18,299 nucleotides of DNA from Ectocarpus siliculosus (GCA_000310025.1 FN649751.1:2687681-2705979), one strand, 5' to 3'; counted from the first letter of the stretch, positions 1 to 9,408 are shown. Numbers and translations are program-made. Notes: generated by a model from the sequence alone, not told the origin.

Positions 1-815
1 CATCAAGGCGTGGGGAGCGAAAGCGGGGGGCGGTGGCGACCACCCCAGCCCCGGCGTCGATGACGACGACGTGGCGGCCGAATACCACGCCCACGCGCCC
101 GCCTCACTCGCGTGAATCGCCCCGGGCGGCGGATGGGGTGCGGTCAGCGGAAGGGATGGCGGTGGCGCCGCTGCGGTCGGCGGAGGAGGGATCGCCGAAG
201 GCAGCGGCGGCGGCGGCGGCGGCGGCGCCTCCGCCGCAGGGGACGACGCCACCGGCGCCCCATCTTGACCGTCCGACGGCACACCCGGGGTTCCATGTGG
301 GGGGGGAGGAACTCCCTGCTGTTGGTCCACAAGAACGGGAGATGTTTCCTGGGGGGTGGGCGGCGGGGGCGGGGTGTTGGCGGCGGCTTCCTTGGTGACA
401 GAAGCGGAGGAGCAGGGGGGGCCCGCCGGCGACACAGCAGCGGCTGCTGAGAGCGCGGAGGCCGAGGGGCCAGCACCCGGTACGCCCATCATGGCCGCTG
501 GCCCCGCTCCCGACAACGGGAGCATCGCGTCCGGCGCGTCGAGGATCGCCTGGTCTACGCCGTCCTTAGACATCCTCAGAAGAGCCGCCGACCGGGGGAG
601 CCCTACGCTCAGCATCTTGAAGTACTTGTTGTATTTCGGGTGGTACTTGGCCTGGACCAGGTAGTTGGCGGGGCCCAGGCTGGGCGCTCCAGCCGCTACG
701 GCCGCCGCTGCTGCCGAGAAGGCATGCGCGTCCAAGACCGACTGCTGTACCGCCGTTTCTTGGCTCTTACCGTGCTGGATCCACCCCGGCGGCATTTGAT
801 ACCACGATTGCGACA

Positions 816-848
<33 letters not shown>

Positions 849-931
849 TCGACGGCAAGCCCGTATGTTGTTTCTGTGCCGCCGCCATGGCGTACGTGTA
901 GAGATGCGACAGCTGCGAGGAAGACTGAGGC

Positions 932-967
<36 letters not shown>

Positions 968-1938
968 CTCGCGTGCTGCTGCTGCAGCAGCAGAAACTGC
1001 TGGTGCTGCTCCTGCTCCTGCTGCGTCAAGAACGAGAGCTTGAGCGGCGACGCTGGCGAGGGCGGCGGCAGGTGCTTCGCCGCCGCGGGAGAAGCCGAGG
1101 GCTGAGGCAGGCGGGTCGGCGCCGGCAACGCTGCCGGCGGGGGCGGCTGGGGCGGGCACGCGACGAGGTCATCCAATGCAACGCAAAGGCTATCCAGAAG
1201 GTCCACCATCCCCGGGCAGTCCACCGAAGGACGCAGCAGGCTTTGGGCGAGGGGCTGCCGCGAGCGAGGCTCGCCTGCACCTCCCGCCGCCTGCCGTCGG
1301 CAGCCGCCGCCGTCGCCGCCGGCCCCGGGGCCGTTGAAGGGTCGAAGGACCTCCTGCAAGAGCCGCAGAAGGGCGAGGTAGAACTGCTGATGCGTAGACA
1401 CGAAGCGCCAGTCCGCTCCGAACAGGTACTGGCGGCAGACGCTCCGCAGGCACGAGCCGTCCAGAGTGGCGGTTGCTTGCGCCGCAATGTCGTCGTCGTA
1501 GTCGGCATCGACGCCATCACAGCCGCAACCAACGCCCCCCCCCCCAAGGCGGTCCGCTCCTTCCGGCCCGCTATTATCTGCGGCAGGGGCGGCATCGCAG
1601 CCTGCTGCCCCCTCGCCCGGCCGCCGTCCCACCGCCGCCCTTCCAGAACAATCCCGTGGCGCCTCGAGTTGTTTGACTTCCCTCCCCTCGCCGGCTCCTC
1701 TGCCCCCCCCCCCGGGTTCCTCCTCGCCGGACCCTATCCCTCCGCAGTCGCCATCGTCGTCGCCTCCGGAAGCGAGCGCTTCTAGCAGGCGGCACAGCGC
1801 TTCCACGTGGTACGCGGACATCTTGCTGCCCCCGTTCACCTGTCGCTTCTCCTCCCCCGCCCCCGCCACCTTCCGCCCCCCCGACGCCCCCACGTGGTAC
1901 GGGGGGTAACCGCCGAGGCTAGCGCCGGGACCCCAGTC
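1..1938 (-). CDS. Exon 4 (partial) of the WASHC3-motif gene
   Basis: The frame is open from the acceptor TTGTTGTTGGCTAG|GAC (1939/1938) to the window edge: 646 codons without a stop. It reads D-W-G-P..., then AYHVEALCRLLEALASG, a helical region LFGADWRFVSTHQQFYLALL (near 1440-1380), MVDLLDSLCVALDDLVA (near 1205-1155), Gln-rich and poly-Pro runs (near 963-928, 847-817, 236-210) and the WASHC3-like motif at 648-538. The Arg-rich frames opposite are translations of the same CGG repeats. Confidence 0.8.
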
Positions 1939-4900
1939 CTAGCCAACAACAACAAAAAAAAGGACGATGCAATACAATTAAATGCAACAGAGAAAAACGA
2001 ACGAAATGGTTTCGTAACATCCCGAAGAGATAAAAAAAAACGGGGGGAAAGTTGGAGAGCCTTGTGAATGTCGCGCTCCATATCGACCGGCGCGGGGGGC
2101 GAAAAGTGCCGCGTATTCAGCTGCGCGTAGGCGGCCCTCTCTGTCCCACTCTACTATTTGGTGCTACAATAGCACCTGCACCACATTGTAGAACGTGCTT
2201 CGCGCGCTGCAGTTCATTTCACTATCGTTATTGTGGTGCTTCCTTGTGTTGTTGGTTGCTGGTGTTGTCGATGATGGACACCACCTGACAACCTAACTAC
2301 GCTCACATCCTCACCTCACTGTCCATCCCGATCTCGTCGTCGAGGCCGTCAAACTCCTCCGGGGGAAACGGAGGGCTCCACGTTGGCGTGGTAGTCTTCG
2401 CGGCGCCCGCCTTCGTGTAAAAGTGCACACAAACCGAGACGCGAGGGGGTCACGCAGAGGGCAGCAGCGTAGCAGAGGGGGGCACGCAGAAGGCAGCAGC
2501 GTCTTTCAAGAGAAGTGGCGCTGGCAACTCTCCCCAACGCGTAGTTCATCCGCACACGGCACGAAAGCCGAAATCGGCGATGCGTGTCCAGGGCACCCAG
2601 TCGTCATGTAGTGAACAATCCTGTTCGTGCTGTGAACATGCATCCCACTCGACACGATTTCGGACGGTCGACGACATCGTGCCGACAACGCCTCGAAAAT
2701 GCCTCGGTGAAAACAAACAGGAACGGCACACAGCAGCAGCACCGAAAACGATCACCTGCGCTTGGCCGGTGAGCACATAGGGCCACCACCACAGCCGTGA
2801 GAACCGCACGCATGACTCTTGCCACGCACATGCACGTACATATATATATATAGCAGCGCTGCTGTGCACACAACGATTAAAAATCATTTCACTCATCGTG
2901 TGCCGCTCTCCACATATCGCACAGAAAACGCCTTGTTCAGCAGCAGCGAAACAACTACATGTAGTACCGACAACAAAAAATATGGCCGAACCAGACTCTG
3001 TCGACGAACGGCGGGCAAACGTGCACTCTCCGACAAATCATGCGACGTCTCAAGTAACCCCCCCCCGAATGAAGCAAGCCATGCAAGGACCACCCCCTCT
3101 CCCAACGTTCTTCTTACCCCGGTCGACCCGTCCTCGCCCTTGCTCCCCGCCTCTCGCCGCTGCGCCCGCTCCGCCACCGCGGCCGGGTCGTCGTACCTAT
3201 CCGCCCGCCCCCCGTGGACCGGCGGCGCCTCCCCTTCCAGCCGCCCGAGGCAGAGCAGCAGGCGATCCACGTCGCCGGCGCGGAGCGCCGCTCCCGCCAA
3301 CCGCTGCCGCTCTCGTTGGGTCCGAAGCCGGCCGCCGCCGCCACCGCTTCCGCTTTCAGGCGTGGCGACAAGTAGTGCGACGGCATCGGTAACGAACCCC
3401 CACGTTTCTGGCTCTCGTTCTTTTCTCTCGGTGGCCTCTTTCGATGCTGCTGCTGGCGACGTTTCCCCTGCTGCTGCTGCTGCTGCTGTTCCTAGGTATT
3501 TTGCTGCTGTAGATTGTGAAGCGGCATCGGCACCGTCGGCGGCGGCGGCGGTAGAAACGAGGGAGTCCGCGAGGCTGCCGTCGAGCTCGGCCATGAGCGA
3601 CGAGAGAGTCGCGGCCGCATAACCTCCAGGTGCGGCGGCGACGGCTTTGGCGGAGGTCTTCGGTGCCGAAGGGACGAGGGTACCACCGTCGTTCTTCTTG
3701 CAGTCGTTGCCACTGGTGCCGCCGCCGCCGCCGCCCCCGTCAACGCCGGCTGCGGCTGCGGCTGCGGCTGCGGCTGCGGCTGCGGTAGCGGCGACGGCGG
3801 CGGCAGAAACATCTGAGTTGGTCTCCGCGGCGGCGGCGGCGGCGGCGGTTGCAGCACCAGGAGCAGCCGAAGCACTGCCGGCCTCCTTACCGTCACCGCC
3901 GGCGCCGGCCCCGCTGGCAGCTGCCGGCGCCGCACCGGTCGCGGCGGCACCAATAGCATAGCCGCCGGCGCCACCAGCAGGGCGAACAAGAGTGTAACGG
4001 TATCCTCGCATGAGCGGCACGCTGAGCTGCGCCCTCGCGAACGAGAGAACCAGCGAGTCGCCGCCATCTGCTTCCGGGAGGAGGACTAGCTCGAGCGTAG
4101 TCTCCGACGGCGGCGCCGCTGACGGCAGCTCCAGCAAAGTGGACTGCGGCAGACCGGACAGGGGCCCCCGCCAGATGCCGGTCCGAGAGAAGACCTCCTT
4201 CTTGTCTTCAGAAACGCCATCGGCGGCGAAGGAGGGCAGACAGACACAAGAGAGTTTGACCGACAGCAGTGGGAGCGGAAAAAAAAGGGATGAACGAACG
4301 AACGCTCCCTATGTGTAGCCGCTCCAAAAGTGTGCTCGCAAGGTGTACCGTACAGAATGCCGTGTTGTGTGTGTAAATTGAAAGCCCCCCCCCTCGGAGC
4401 CGTCTCCTTCTTTTTGAACCCCATTTGGCAAAGCAGGAAGGAAATATTGGTTGGTCGTCGGAGATTGGTCCCGTGGAAAGGAACAAAACTCCGTCCTTGT
4501 GGCCAATGGGCTATAATAACCTGACAACAACACGTTGAAAAAGGCATGCAAAATACGAGTACGACCCCCCCCCCCCCCCCCACTTTTGGGTTCCCCCTTT
4601 GAAAACTAACCCGGGGCGGGGAAAACCCCGAAAATCCCTCCCCAAGGGGAAGCCAAAACAAAGGGCTTGGGCTTGGTCTAACGACTACCGGGTGATGCGT
4701 TTACACCAGGAACACGACCGGGCAGCCACCCTCGGAACGTTTTCAGAAACCAGTAACGGGGTAAAAAAACAATACCAAGGTAAAAAACGCCCCCAGGGTA
4801 AAAACTCCCCGGCCATACACACAAAACACTTGGCCGCCCACCTCTCAGCAGGAGCCCATGATGCTGGCAACAACAACGATGAAGACTTGGCGACGACAAG

Positions 4901-6221
4901 AATAACGTTGCCGCGCATGAATACCGTGATTTTTCTGTGAACATCTCGCGCGCGGCAGCACTACACGTACAGCAGTAGACGAAACGTTGCATTATACAAC
5001 ACCACCAAAAGCGCAACTCCGAGGTAGATATGTAGATGACGGGCAGAAATAAAGAGGTCACAACAGACACGATTGGCATTAGTCGGGGTGTTGTTCTTGT
5101 GCTTCGTCGGCGGTATTATTTTTGGGGCGGTAGGTGAGGGGGCGTTCTCGAAAGGGTATGTTGGGCTGGGGGGGGGTGTTGTCTCTTGCTGACAACTCTT
5201 CAGAAATGAATGCACCTTTTTGGCATGACAGCTCTTCTTGCGTGGTGTTCAAAATCAAATGTAGAGATGCATGTCATCCTTTTTTCTTTCCGCATTCTTT
5301 GTACAAAGGGCATGGACAGAACCAATTCCGGATGGGATGGATGAATGCATGAATGCCACCATTCATGAATGCCACCAAATAGTATACCAACGGGCAGGCT
5401 CGGAGCCCATCTGCCAATCCTGCGCGAGGGCGTTGCATACACCACAATCTTCAGAACGGGAAGAAGAGTAAAAGTAGGACCTTCTTGGTGGGATAGGATA
5501 TCTTGTTTACATACCGCCGCCCGTAACGATCCCTCCGAAAATACCACCCGTCCGTAGTATGCGCTGTGCGTGCTGCCTTGGAAAGCGGTCCATATGACAC
5601 TACGAAAGACACGCTCACAAAGCTACCACGAGAACTGCATGACAACGAAGCATAATATTTGTGGTGTGAGAGTGTGAGACAACAAGACACCGGGCAAGGT
5701 CTGGCTTGGCTGTGTGGGGTAGTATCGAAGAGGCAGAGCTCGGAGAAAAAAAAGAGATGAAAAAATTGCGCGAGACAACACCCGAGCGGACGGTCCGTCA
5801 AAATAAAAAAGTTTCTGAGGTGAGATGGAAACTTTCCGCACCTTCTGGCAATGCTTGAACTCTGCTGCACACGAGTGTATCAAACCAACATTACCCGGCC
5901 TGGATTGGATCCTGGGGGCTACAGCATCTTCACGCCTCCTGCAACGGCGCTCGTCCCTATATCAAAACGCCACCATTGCATGTATGCAGGATGCAGAGCA
6001 TGCAATAAATCCTTTCAGCAAGCCAGCAGCAACAGCAGGCCAGCAGAAAAAGCAGCGAATTCTATACCTGAAATCAAGTTATCCTTCGAGAGATCTGACC
6101 AAAGCAGCGCCGCCGAAGTGATCTTCGGCAACGTGAGCTTGGCGTCGACCTCCCGAGTCTCCCATCTTCCTTCGCCCCCTGCATCGCTCTGGTCGACCAG
6201 GGTGAGCGCCTGGATCCGCAT
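1..6221 (-). CDS. Large Pro/Ala-rich protein with a WASHC3 (CCDC53)-like motif; four exons, 3' end beyond the window
   Basis: Exons are 6221-6068, 4205-3118, 2410-2315 and 1938-1 (open at the edge). Junction phases are 1, 0 and 0, and all agree. ATG 6221 is the first in-frame ATG after an upstream stop. At least 1,092 residues. Residues 1 to about 125 look globular (segments such as KLTLPKITSAALLWSDL and LMRGYRYTLVRP) but I do not recognise the family. Then come long Ala/Gly tracts, a charged helical part (about 315-375), an acidic 32-residue exon, a helical part (about 613-708), poly-Pro runs and Gln-rich stretches. Residues 877-913 (HPKYNKYFKML, VGLP, M-x-x-DGVD, L-x-x-PDA) match the spacing of the conserved WASHC3 segment. 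WASHC3 is a small subunit of the endosomal actin-nucleating WASH complex (human protein about 194 residues), so this is a motif-bearing protein, not a simple orthologue. Missing small exons in intron 1 cannot be excluded. Confidence 0.75.
642..853. repeat. (CGG)n tract and flanks inside the exon
   Basis: A run of CGG units (about 817-847) encodes poly-Pro on the minus strand. Similar runs lie at about 931-963 (Pro), 210-236 (Pro) and, as CTGCGG units, at about 3747-3783 (Ala). They explain the long Arg-rich open frames on the plus strand. Confidence 0.85.
1939..2314 (-). other. Intron 3 of the WASHC3-motif gene
   Basis: 376 bp, GTGAGG to TAG, with a T-rich tract (GTTGTTGTTGG preceded by T runs) before the acceptor. 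Third-position bias disappears here, and stops occur in the exon frame (TAG at 1941-1939, TGA shortly after 2314). No other feature was seen. Confidence 0.7.
2315..2410 (-). CDS. Exon 3 of the WASHC3-motif gene (acidic small exon)
   Basis: Exactly 96 bases (32 codons) lie between the acceptor CACGAAG|GCG (2411/2410) and the donor GAG|GTGAGG (2315/2314), in phase 0 at both ends. The protein contains PPFPPEEFDGLDDEIGMDSE. The split agrees with both neighbouring exons without a frame change, which is the main support. Confidence 0.75.
2411..3117 (-). other. Intron 2 of the WASHC3-motif gene
   Basis: 707 bp, GTAAGA to AAG. It holds a C9-10 run near 3058-3067, a short (TA)n tract near 2839-2851 and an imperfect 32-bp tandem duplication at 2451-2502. 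The small open frames here lack codon bias and I could not connect them to exons. Confidence 0.65.
2451..2502. repeat. Imperfect tandem duplication, 32-bp period
   Basis: CACGCAGAGGGCAGCAGCGT at 2451-2470 recurs at 2483-2502 with one change. It sits in the intron 40-90 bases upstream of the exon 3 acceptor, in minus-strand sense. Confidence 0.7.
3118..4205 (-). CDS. Exon 2 of the WASHC3-motif gene (Ala/Gly-rich)
   Basis: The acceptor TCTGAAG|ACAAG at 4206/4205 follows a pyrimidine-rich stretch of about 80 bases with no AG. The exon begins with two bases that complete the codon left by exon 1 (G+AC, Asp). It ends at the strong donor GGG|GTAAGA (3118/3117) in phase 0. It encodes 362 codons: a globular-looking start ending near L-V-R-P, Ala tracts from CTGCGG-type repeats (about 3740-3860), then E-T-W-G-F-V-T-D and an Arg/Leu helix. 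The open frame runs on to 2893, but that part is intron by composition. Confidence 0.75.
4206..6067 (-). other. Intron 1 of the WASHC3-motif gene
   Basis: 1,862 bp, GTATAG to AAG. It contains the C17 run at 4565-4581, a stretch of doubtful base quality to about 4830, and a 16-bp tandem pair (CATGAATGCCACCATT-like) near 5348-5379. I found no exon-like segment with matching splice sites, but a small one could be missed. Confidence 0.55.
4565..4830. other. C17 run followed by stretch resembling poor base calls
   Basis: After 17 C residues (4565-4581) the sequence consists largely of short homopolymer runs (TTTTGGGTTCCCCC, CCGGGGCGGGGAAAACCCCG and similar). This is typical of a degraded trace behind a slippage-prone tract, and it lies within intron 1 of the WASHC3-motif gene. 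Confidence 0.45.
6068..6221 (-). CDS. Exon 1 of the WASHC3-motif gene
   Basis: The exon opens with ATG 6221 (M-R-I-Q-A-L-T-L-V-D), has mostly G or C at third positions and encodes 51 codons plus one base. The donor is CAG|GTATAG at 6068/6067. In-frame TGA lies upstream with no other ATG between. An alternative is that the exon begins at the CAG|GCG acceptor-like site at 6210/6209, with a further exon upstream. Confidence 0.7.
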
Positions 6222-6394
6222 CGCGCAATGCGAAAAAGCGAGATGCGATGTCAAATTTCAGCTCGCTCGGGAAAGACGAAGGGGGCCTTCAAACAGAAAT
6301 ACCCCCCCCCGCAATGTATCGGTCGCGACTGATATATATGGCATGGTGGTGTATCCGACGCACCTCCCACTTGCTGCTCTTCTCCTCTACAGCA

Positions 6395-6499
6395 ATGTCC
6401 AAGGCTGTGCTTCTGGCAGACCTGAGGACTATCCTCCGACATATCAACAAGCTGCCGAGTCAAGGGATAAACTCGTTCAAGGCTCAGACCATGGCCCAG
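6395..6499 (+). CDS. FMC1: FMC1 exon 1
   Basis: 35 codons, ending GCCCAG|GTACTG. The ATG is preceded by CTTCTCCTCTACAG|CA, which looks like a splice acceptor; a 5'-UTR intron ending at 6392 is therefore possible. Confidence 0.78.
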
Positions 6500-9408
6500 G
6501 TACTGCTGTAGGTGGGGACGAGGAGAGCAAAGAAGATAGATACGATGTACTGCTCCGCCCTTTTTCTCATTGACAACGATTGATTGCCCCACAGCGCCAG
6601 GCAGGCTCACGTTGGCCGTTGCACAGCCGCTTCGGTACGCATAAAATCTTGGCGTCCACCTCTGTATGTATCTGCACGCGTGCTGCTGCGCATTTCTCAT
6701 GGTCATGTAGAACCAGAAGGCTACTGCTTGGCTGTCTTTTGCCTTTCTTTGCGGCGGACCGGAAATCAGGCTAGGGGGGTTTCTTGGTCCTTTTCGTATC
6801 GTACACACAGGCTTCGCCCTGAGTAGCACACACACATAGGACCAGACTCGTGGCTAACCTTGCTTGCTCATCTCCGCGGTGATCTCGTTGTTGGCGCGCA
6901 TCGGCGCAGTTCCGAGCGAATATGGCCATCACAGACAAGGGAGAAGCCAGAAATTTGAGATGGAAGGCCCACGATGCGGCGCAGCTAGTAACGGCGTTGC
7001 AAGTCAGGAAGGTGAGAGAGCGAAAGACACGTAGTATATATAGTACATTGATGGCAGAGCAAGAAGCCAGGAGCGAGAGACAAGCACAGACGCACGCAGT
7101 AGTAGAGTAGAATGACGGGAGAGGCGAAGAAGAAAGTCACCCTGCAGTTGTTCAAAAGCATGAGCTACATAAGAGCTCAGCATTGCGTACAGCGTGCGCC
7201 AATGATTGCCCCATCCCAGCGAGAGGATACAGGCATAGAGGAGGGACCTTACCATGTGTTAAGCAGGCAGCGTACACTGGCCTACAGCGCTGACTATGCA
7301 GGCCAGGGGTGCACTGCCTACTTAGCAAAAGGCACAACAACAGTCACTGTTTTTTTTTTCCAGTTCTTGCTGCCATAGAATCAGAGATCTTGGCTGACTA
7401 TGTAGTCTACATAGATAGGCCAGTGTACGCTGCCTACCTGGCACTTTTCGAATGACACAAGTCACCGGGTTTTGCCGGCACAAGACTAGAGATCCACAGG
7501 GGAAGTTGGCTCCTTGCCAGCGCTGCTTGAGTAGATTGCGACCTCTCTGCTCAGTCACCAGTTTTTCTGGGGCAGAACAAGACCGTGTGGGTGCTTGGAA
7601 TCGGATGATGGACCTATCCTTTGGCAAGGGCGCGAGCGAGTTGTACCCAGGAAACGCCTCATTACAGCAGTTCTCCAAACTCGATCGAACTTCAGTACGA
7701 ATCAACCATCGCGATAGTGGGTTTTGTCTGTCGCGAGTTAGCAACAACTTCTGTTTGTAGCAAGGACCCAAGCTCCTAGAGATCTGCGATCCGCAATTTT
7801 TCGAAACCATATTTTTCCATCGAGTTCGATGAGCTAGAAGCAGACCACACCGTGTGGCGTCCATGTAGCGGCCCCATTTTTGAACGTTTCAAGCACCTTT
7901 CCTTACGGCTAGACCTACGATCGATTCCGGCGAAGTAGGATGTGTGAGGAATGAGCTGCACTGAAGTTGGCGACCGCAGGCACTCACAAAGGCTCTGATT
8001 GCGGTCACTTCTGCTGTGTGCTTGAAGCTTTCGAAAATCGGACCGCCACGGTAGCATCCGAGGAACTGCTTGTAGTGCACCGAACTCGATGGACATACTG
8101 CTCGTTTCGAAAATCGCGGACCGCAGTAGCACAAGGACTTGGGTCCTAGCTGCCGTACGCTCGCGAACAGCTCAGACGTAGATTGAGATTCTTTACTGAA
8201 GTCCGAGTTTGGAGTACCGCTCTTCGCTTGCCTCTCCAGTGACTCAAACCACGGCCCACGCAGGCCTGCCTTCCTGCAGTATGGCCTTCCTTGTAGTGTG
8301 CAGCAACACAGGTGTTTGTGTCTTATTGCAATAGTTCCATGAGCCGTCACTTTTGCTGCAGCGCGAACCTCCCACCGCCACTCGTGGAAGCATTGCACCA
8401 CCCGACGCAGGTTCAGCTTACATCGAAACCATTATGTAGTCTCTACGGCAGGTACTCTTGCGTTGAACGCTGTGTGTGGTGTTGAAGGCTGCCCTTTGTG
8501 TGCAGTGTATCTCAGACGGGCGTCCTGCCGGCATGTTTTCCTCCATTGGAACGACGCCGTCATGGGCAAGAAGGAAATACACTCTTGAGACATGACCGAA
8601 CACGTGCGTTGTAGACAGTTGGCTTCATGCAACAGCCATGTCCTCGAGCGTTAAGACGAATCGCGCAACTAAGGCGGGAAAAACAGCAGCGTTGGTGTGC
8701 CAAAAGTACCTCAATAGCGCGGTCATGGTTTTTGTTGTTGATGGGGACGGCTGGGCGGCTATGGAAATACAGACGGGATTCCACTAAAAAAGGATAGCAC
8801 ACATGTCTCAGAAATCTTGGAAGACCGTCGTATTCTTACTCCATTGGCTCTGCGAACTGTTTCCTTTTCTTGACATGTGATACGGCGGTTGGTAGACTAT
8901 TATAGGTGCCACAAACGTACCCAGGGTCGGGCTCGACACATGCTGCCTGGAACGATGGTTTGGCTTACATCCAGAACCTCCCGTGCTTCCAGAATTCCGT
9001 CTCATGCAGACAAACAATTTGTTTGGTACATGCATGCAATAAACAGCAGCAGCAGCATCACACAGGCCTATACTGCGGGAAGGCAGTACGAGGTTGTTTG
9101 TCTCGCTCGCTGCTATCTGTCAACGTATGCATGCACCGGTAGACCGCTGCGCACGCCCTTTGCACCTATGGTGTTGTGTCTCTACCTCTCAGGCGTTTTT
9201 TTGTCCCCTGTGGACTTACGTTAACGTTGCCTGTCTGCTTGGTTATCGGCCTCACGGCATCTTTTTTTGCTCGCCGTGTGTGCAGGGCTTGCTCGACTTG
9301 CATGCTGGAGAGAAGATGACACAGGAAGAGCGAATCAGGTTGACAGCCTTGAGAGTAGGGCTGAACGCTCCGGAGGTTTACGACTCCGCCGCGCCGTCGG
9401 CCTTGTGA
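6395..9408 (+). CDS. FMC1: Mitochondrial ATP synthase assembly factor FMC1 homologue (three exons)
   Basis: FMC1 family proteins sit in the mitochondrial matrix and help assemble the F1 part of ATP synthase, in yeast by stabilising the F1 chaperone Atp12. Exons are 6395-6499, 6910-7011 and 9286-9408, all joined in phase 0, giving 109 residues; human FMC1 is 113. The match to the family is along the length: a leucine-rich start (LLADLRTILRHINKLP), then MAQ joined to FRANMAITDKGEARNL, a helix with A-A-Q-L-V-T-A-L-Q-V-R-K, then GLLDLHAGEKMTQEERIRL and a hydrophobic VGLN-x-P end (human H-G-K-G-E-R, G-L-K-L-P). The LYR tripeptide is not literal here (D-L-R). ATG 6395 fits family length; in-frame ATGs at 6314 and 6248 could add an N-terminal extension. 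Recognition is from memory of the family, not a search. Confidence 0.83.
6910..7011 (+). CDS. FMC1: FMC1 exon 2
   Basis: 34 codons between GGCGCAG|TTC and AGGAAG|GTGAGA. The frame is phase 0 on both sides and reads FRANMAITDKGEARNLRWKA then a helix ending Q-V-R-K. Confidence 0.8.
7265..7435. repeat. 20-bp perfect inverted repeat, 131-bp spacer
   Basis: AGGCAGCGTACACTGGCCTA at 7265-7284 is the exact reverse complement of 7416-7435. The spacer also contains a 17-base near-palindrome (8-base arms around one base) at 7398-7414. The size and form suit a small MITE-like insertion or its relic; no target duplication was confirmed. Confidence 0.75.
7670..8215. repeat. Large imperfect foldback (inverted duplication)
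   Basis: The left arm, about 7670-7896, and the right arm, about 8018-8215, are reverse complements with substitutions and small gaps. Exact anchors are 7674-7683 with 8204-8213, 7764-7772 with 8138-8146, 7817-7828 with 8081-8092, and 7888-7896 with 8018-8026. All but the outermost centre near 7955. The loop is about 120 bp. It is probably a foldback or MITE-type element, or a remnant with long terminal inverted repeats, inside FMC1 intron 2. No transposase frame is visible. Confidence 0.75.
9286..9408 (+). CDS. FMC1: FMC1 exon 3 with stop
   Basis: 40 codons plus TGA after the acceptor TGTGTGCAG|GGC, itself preceded by a T7 tract. It carries the His-Ala-Gly-Glu-Lys segment and the helix E-E-R-I-R-L-T-A-L-R typical of the C-terminal half of this family. 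Confidence 0.82.
   Translation, partial: GLLDLHAGEKMTQEERIRLTALRVGLNAPEVYDSAAPSAL

Larger units (their letters stand above)
7012..9285 (+). other. Intron 2 of FMC1 (2.27 kb) hosting inverted repeats
   Basis: Bounded by GTGAGA and CAG. It is about 20 times the length of either flanking exon. It contains the 20-bp inverted pair at 7265-7435 and the large foldback at about 7670-8215. Its many open frames lack codon bias, and several pair as mirror images of the foldback arms. No convincing gene was found within it. Confidence 0.7.

Noticed and set aside
767-1159. Ala-rich minus-strand frame
   Set aside because: Different frame of the same repeats; the frame open from 1938 to 1 carries the recognisable motif.
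640-1785. 381-codon plus-strand frame rich in Arg
   Set aside because: It is the antisense of (CGG)n and of the exon carrying the WASHC3-like motif; no domain, no splice context.
2893-3117. Continuation of exon 2 frame to a stop at 2893
   Set aside because: Lies past a strong GTAAGA donor; codon bias is lost, and exon 3 joins in phase.
5851-6573. 240-codon plus-strand frame
   Set aside because: Overlaps exon 1 of the minus-strand gene and FMC1 exon 1 in the wrong frame; internal segments have no consistent codon bias.
6251-6835. 194-codon minus-strand frame
   Set aside because: Antisense of FMC1 exon 1; no matching splice sites or family.
7889-8401. 170-codon frame in FMC1 intron 2
   Set aside because: It covers one arm of the foldback and mirrors a frame in the other arm; no protein family visible.
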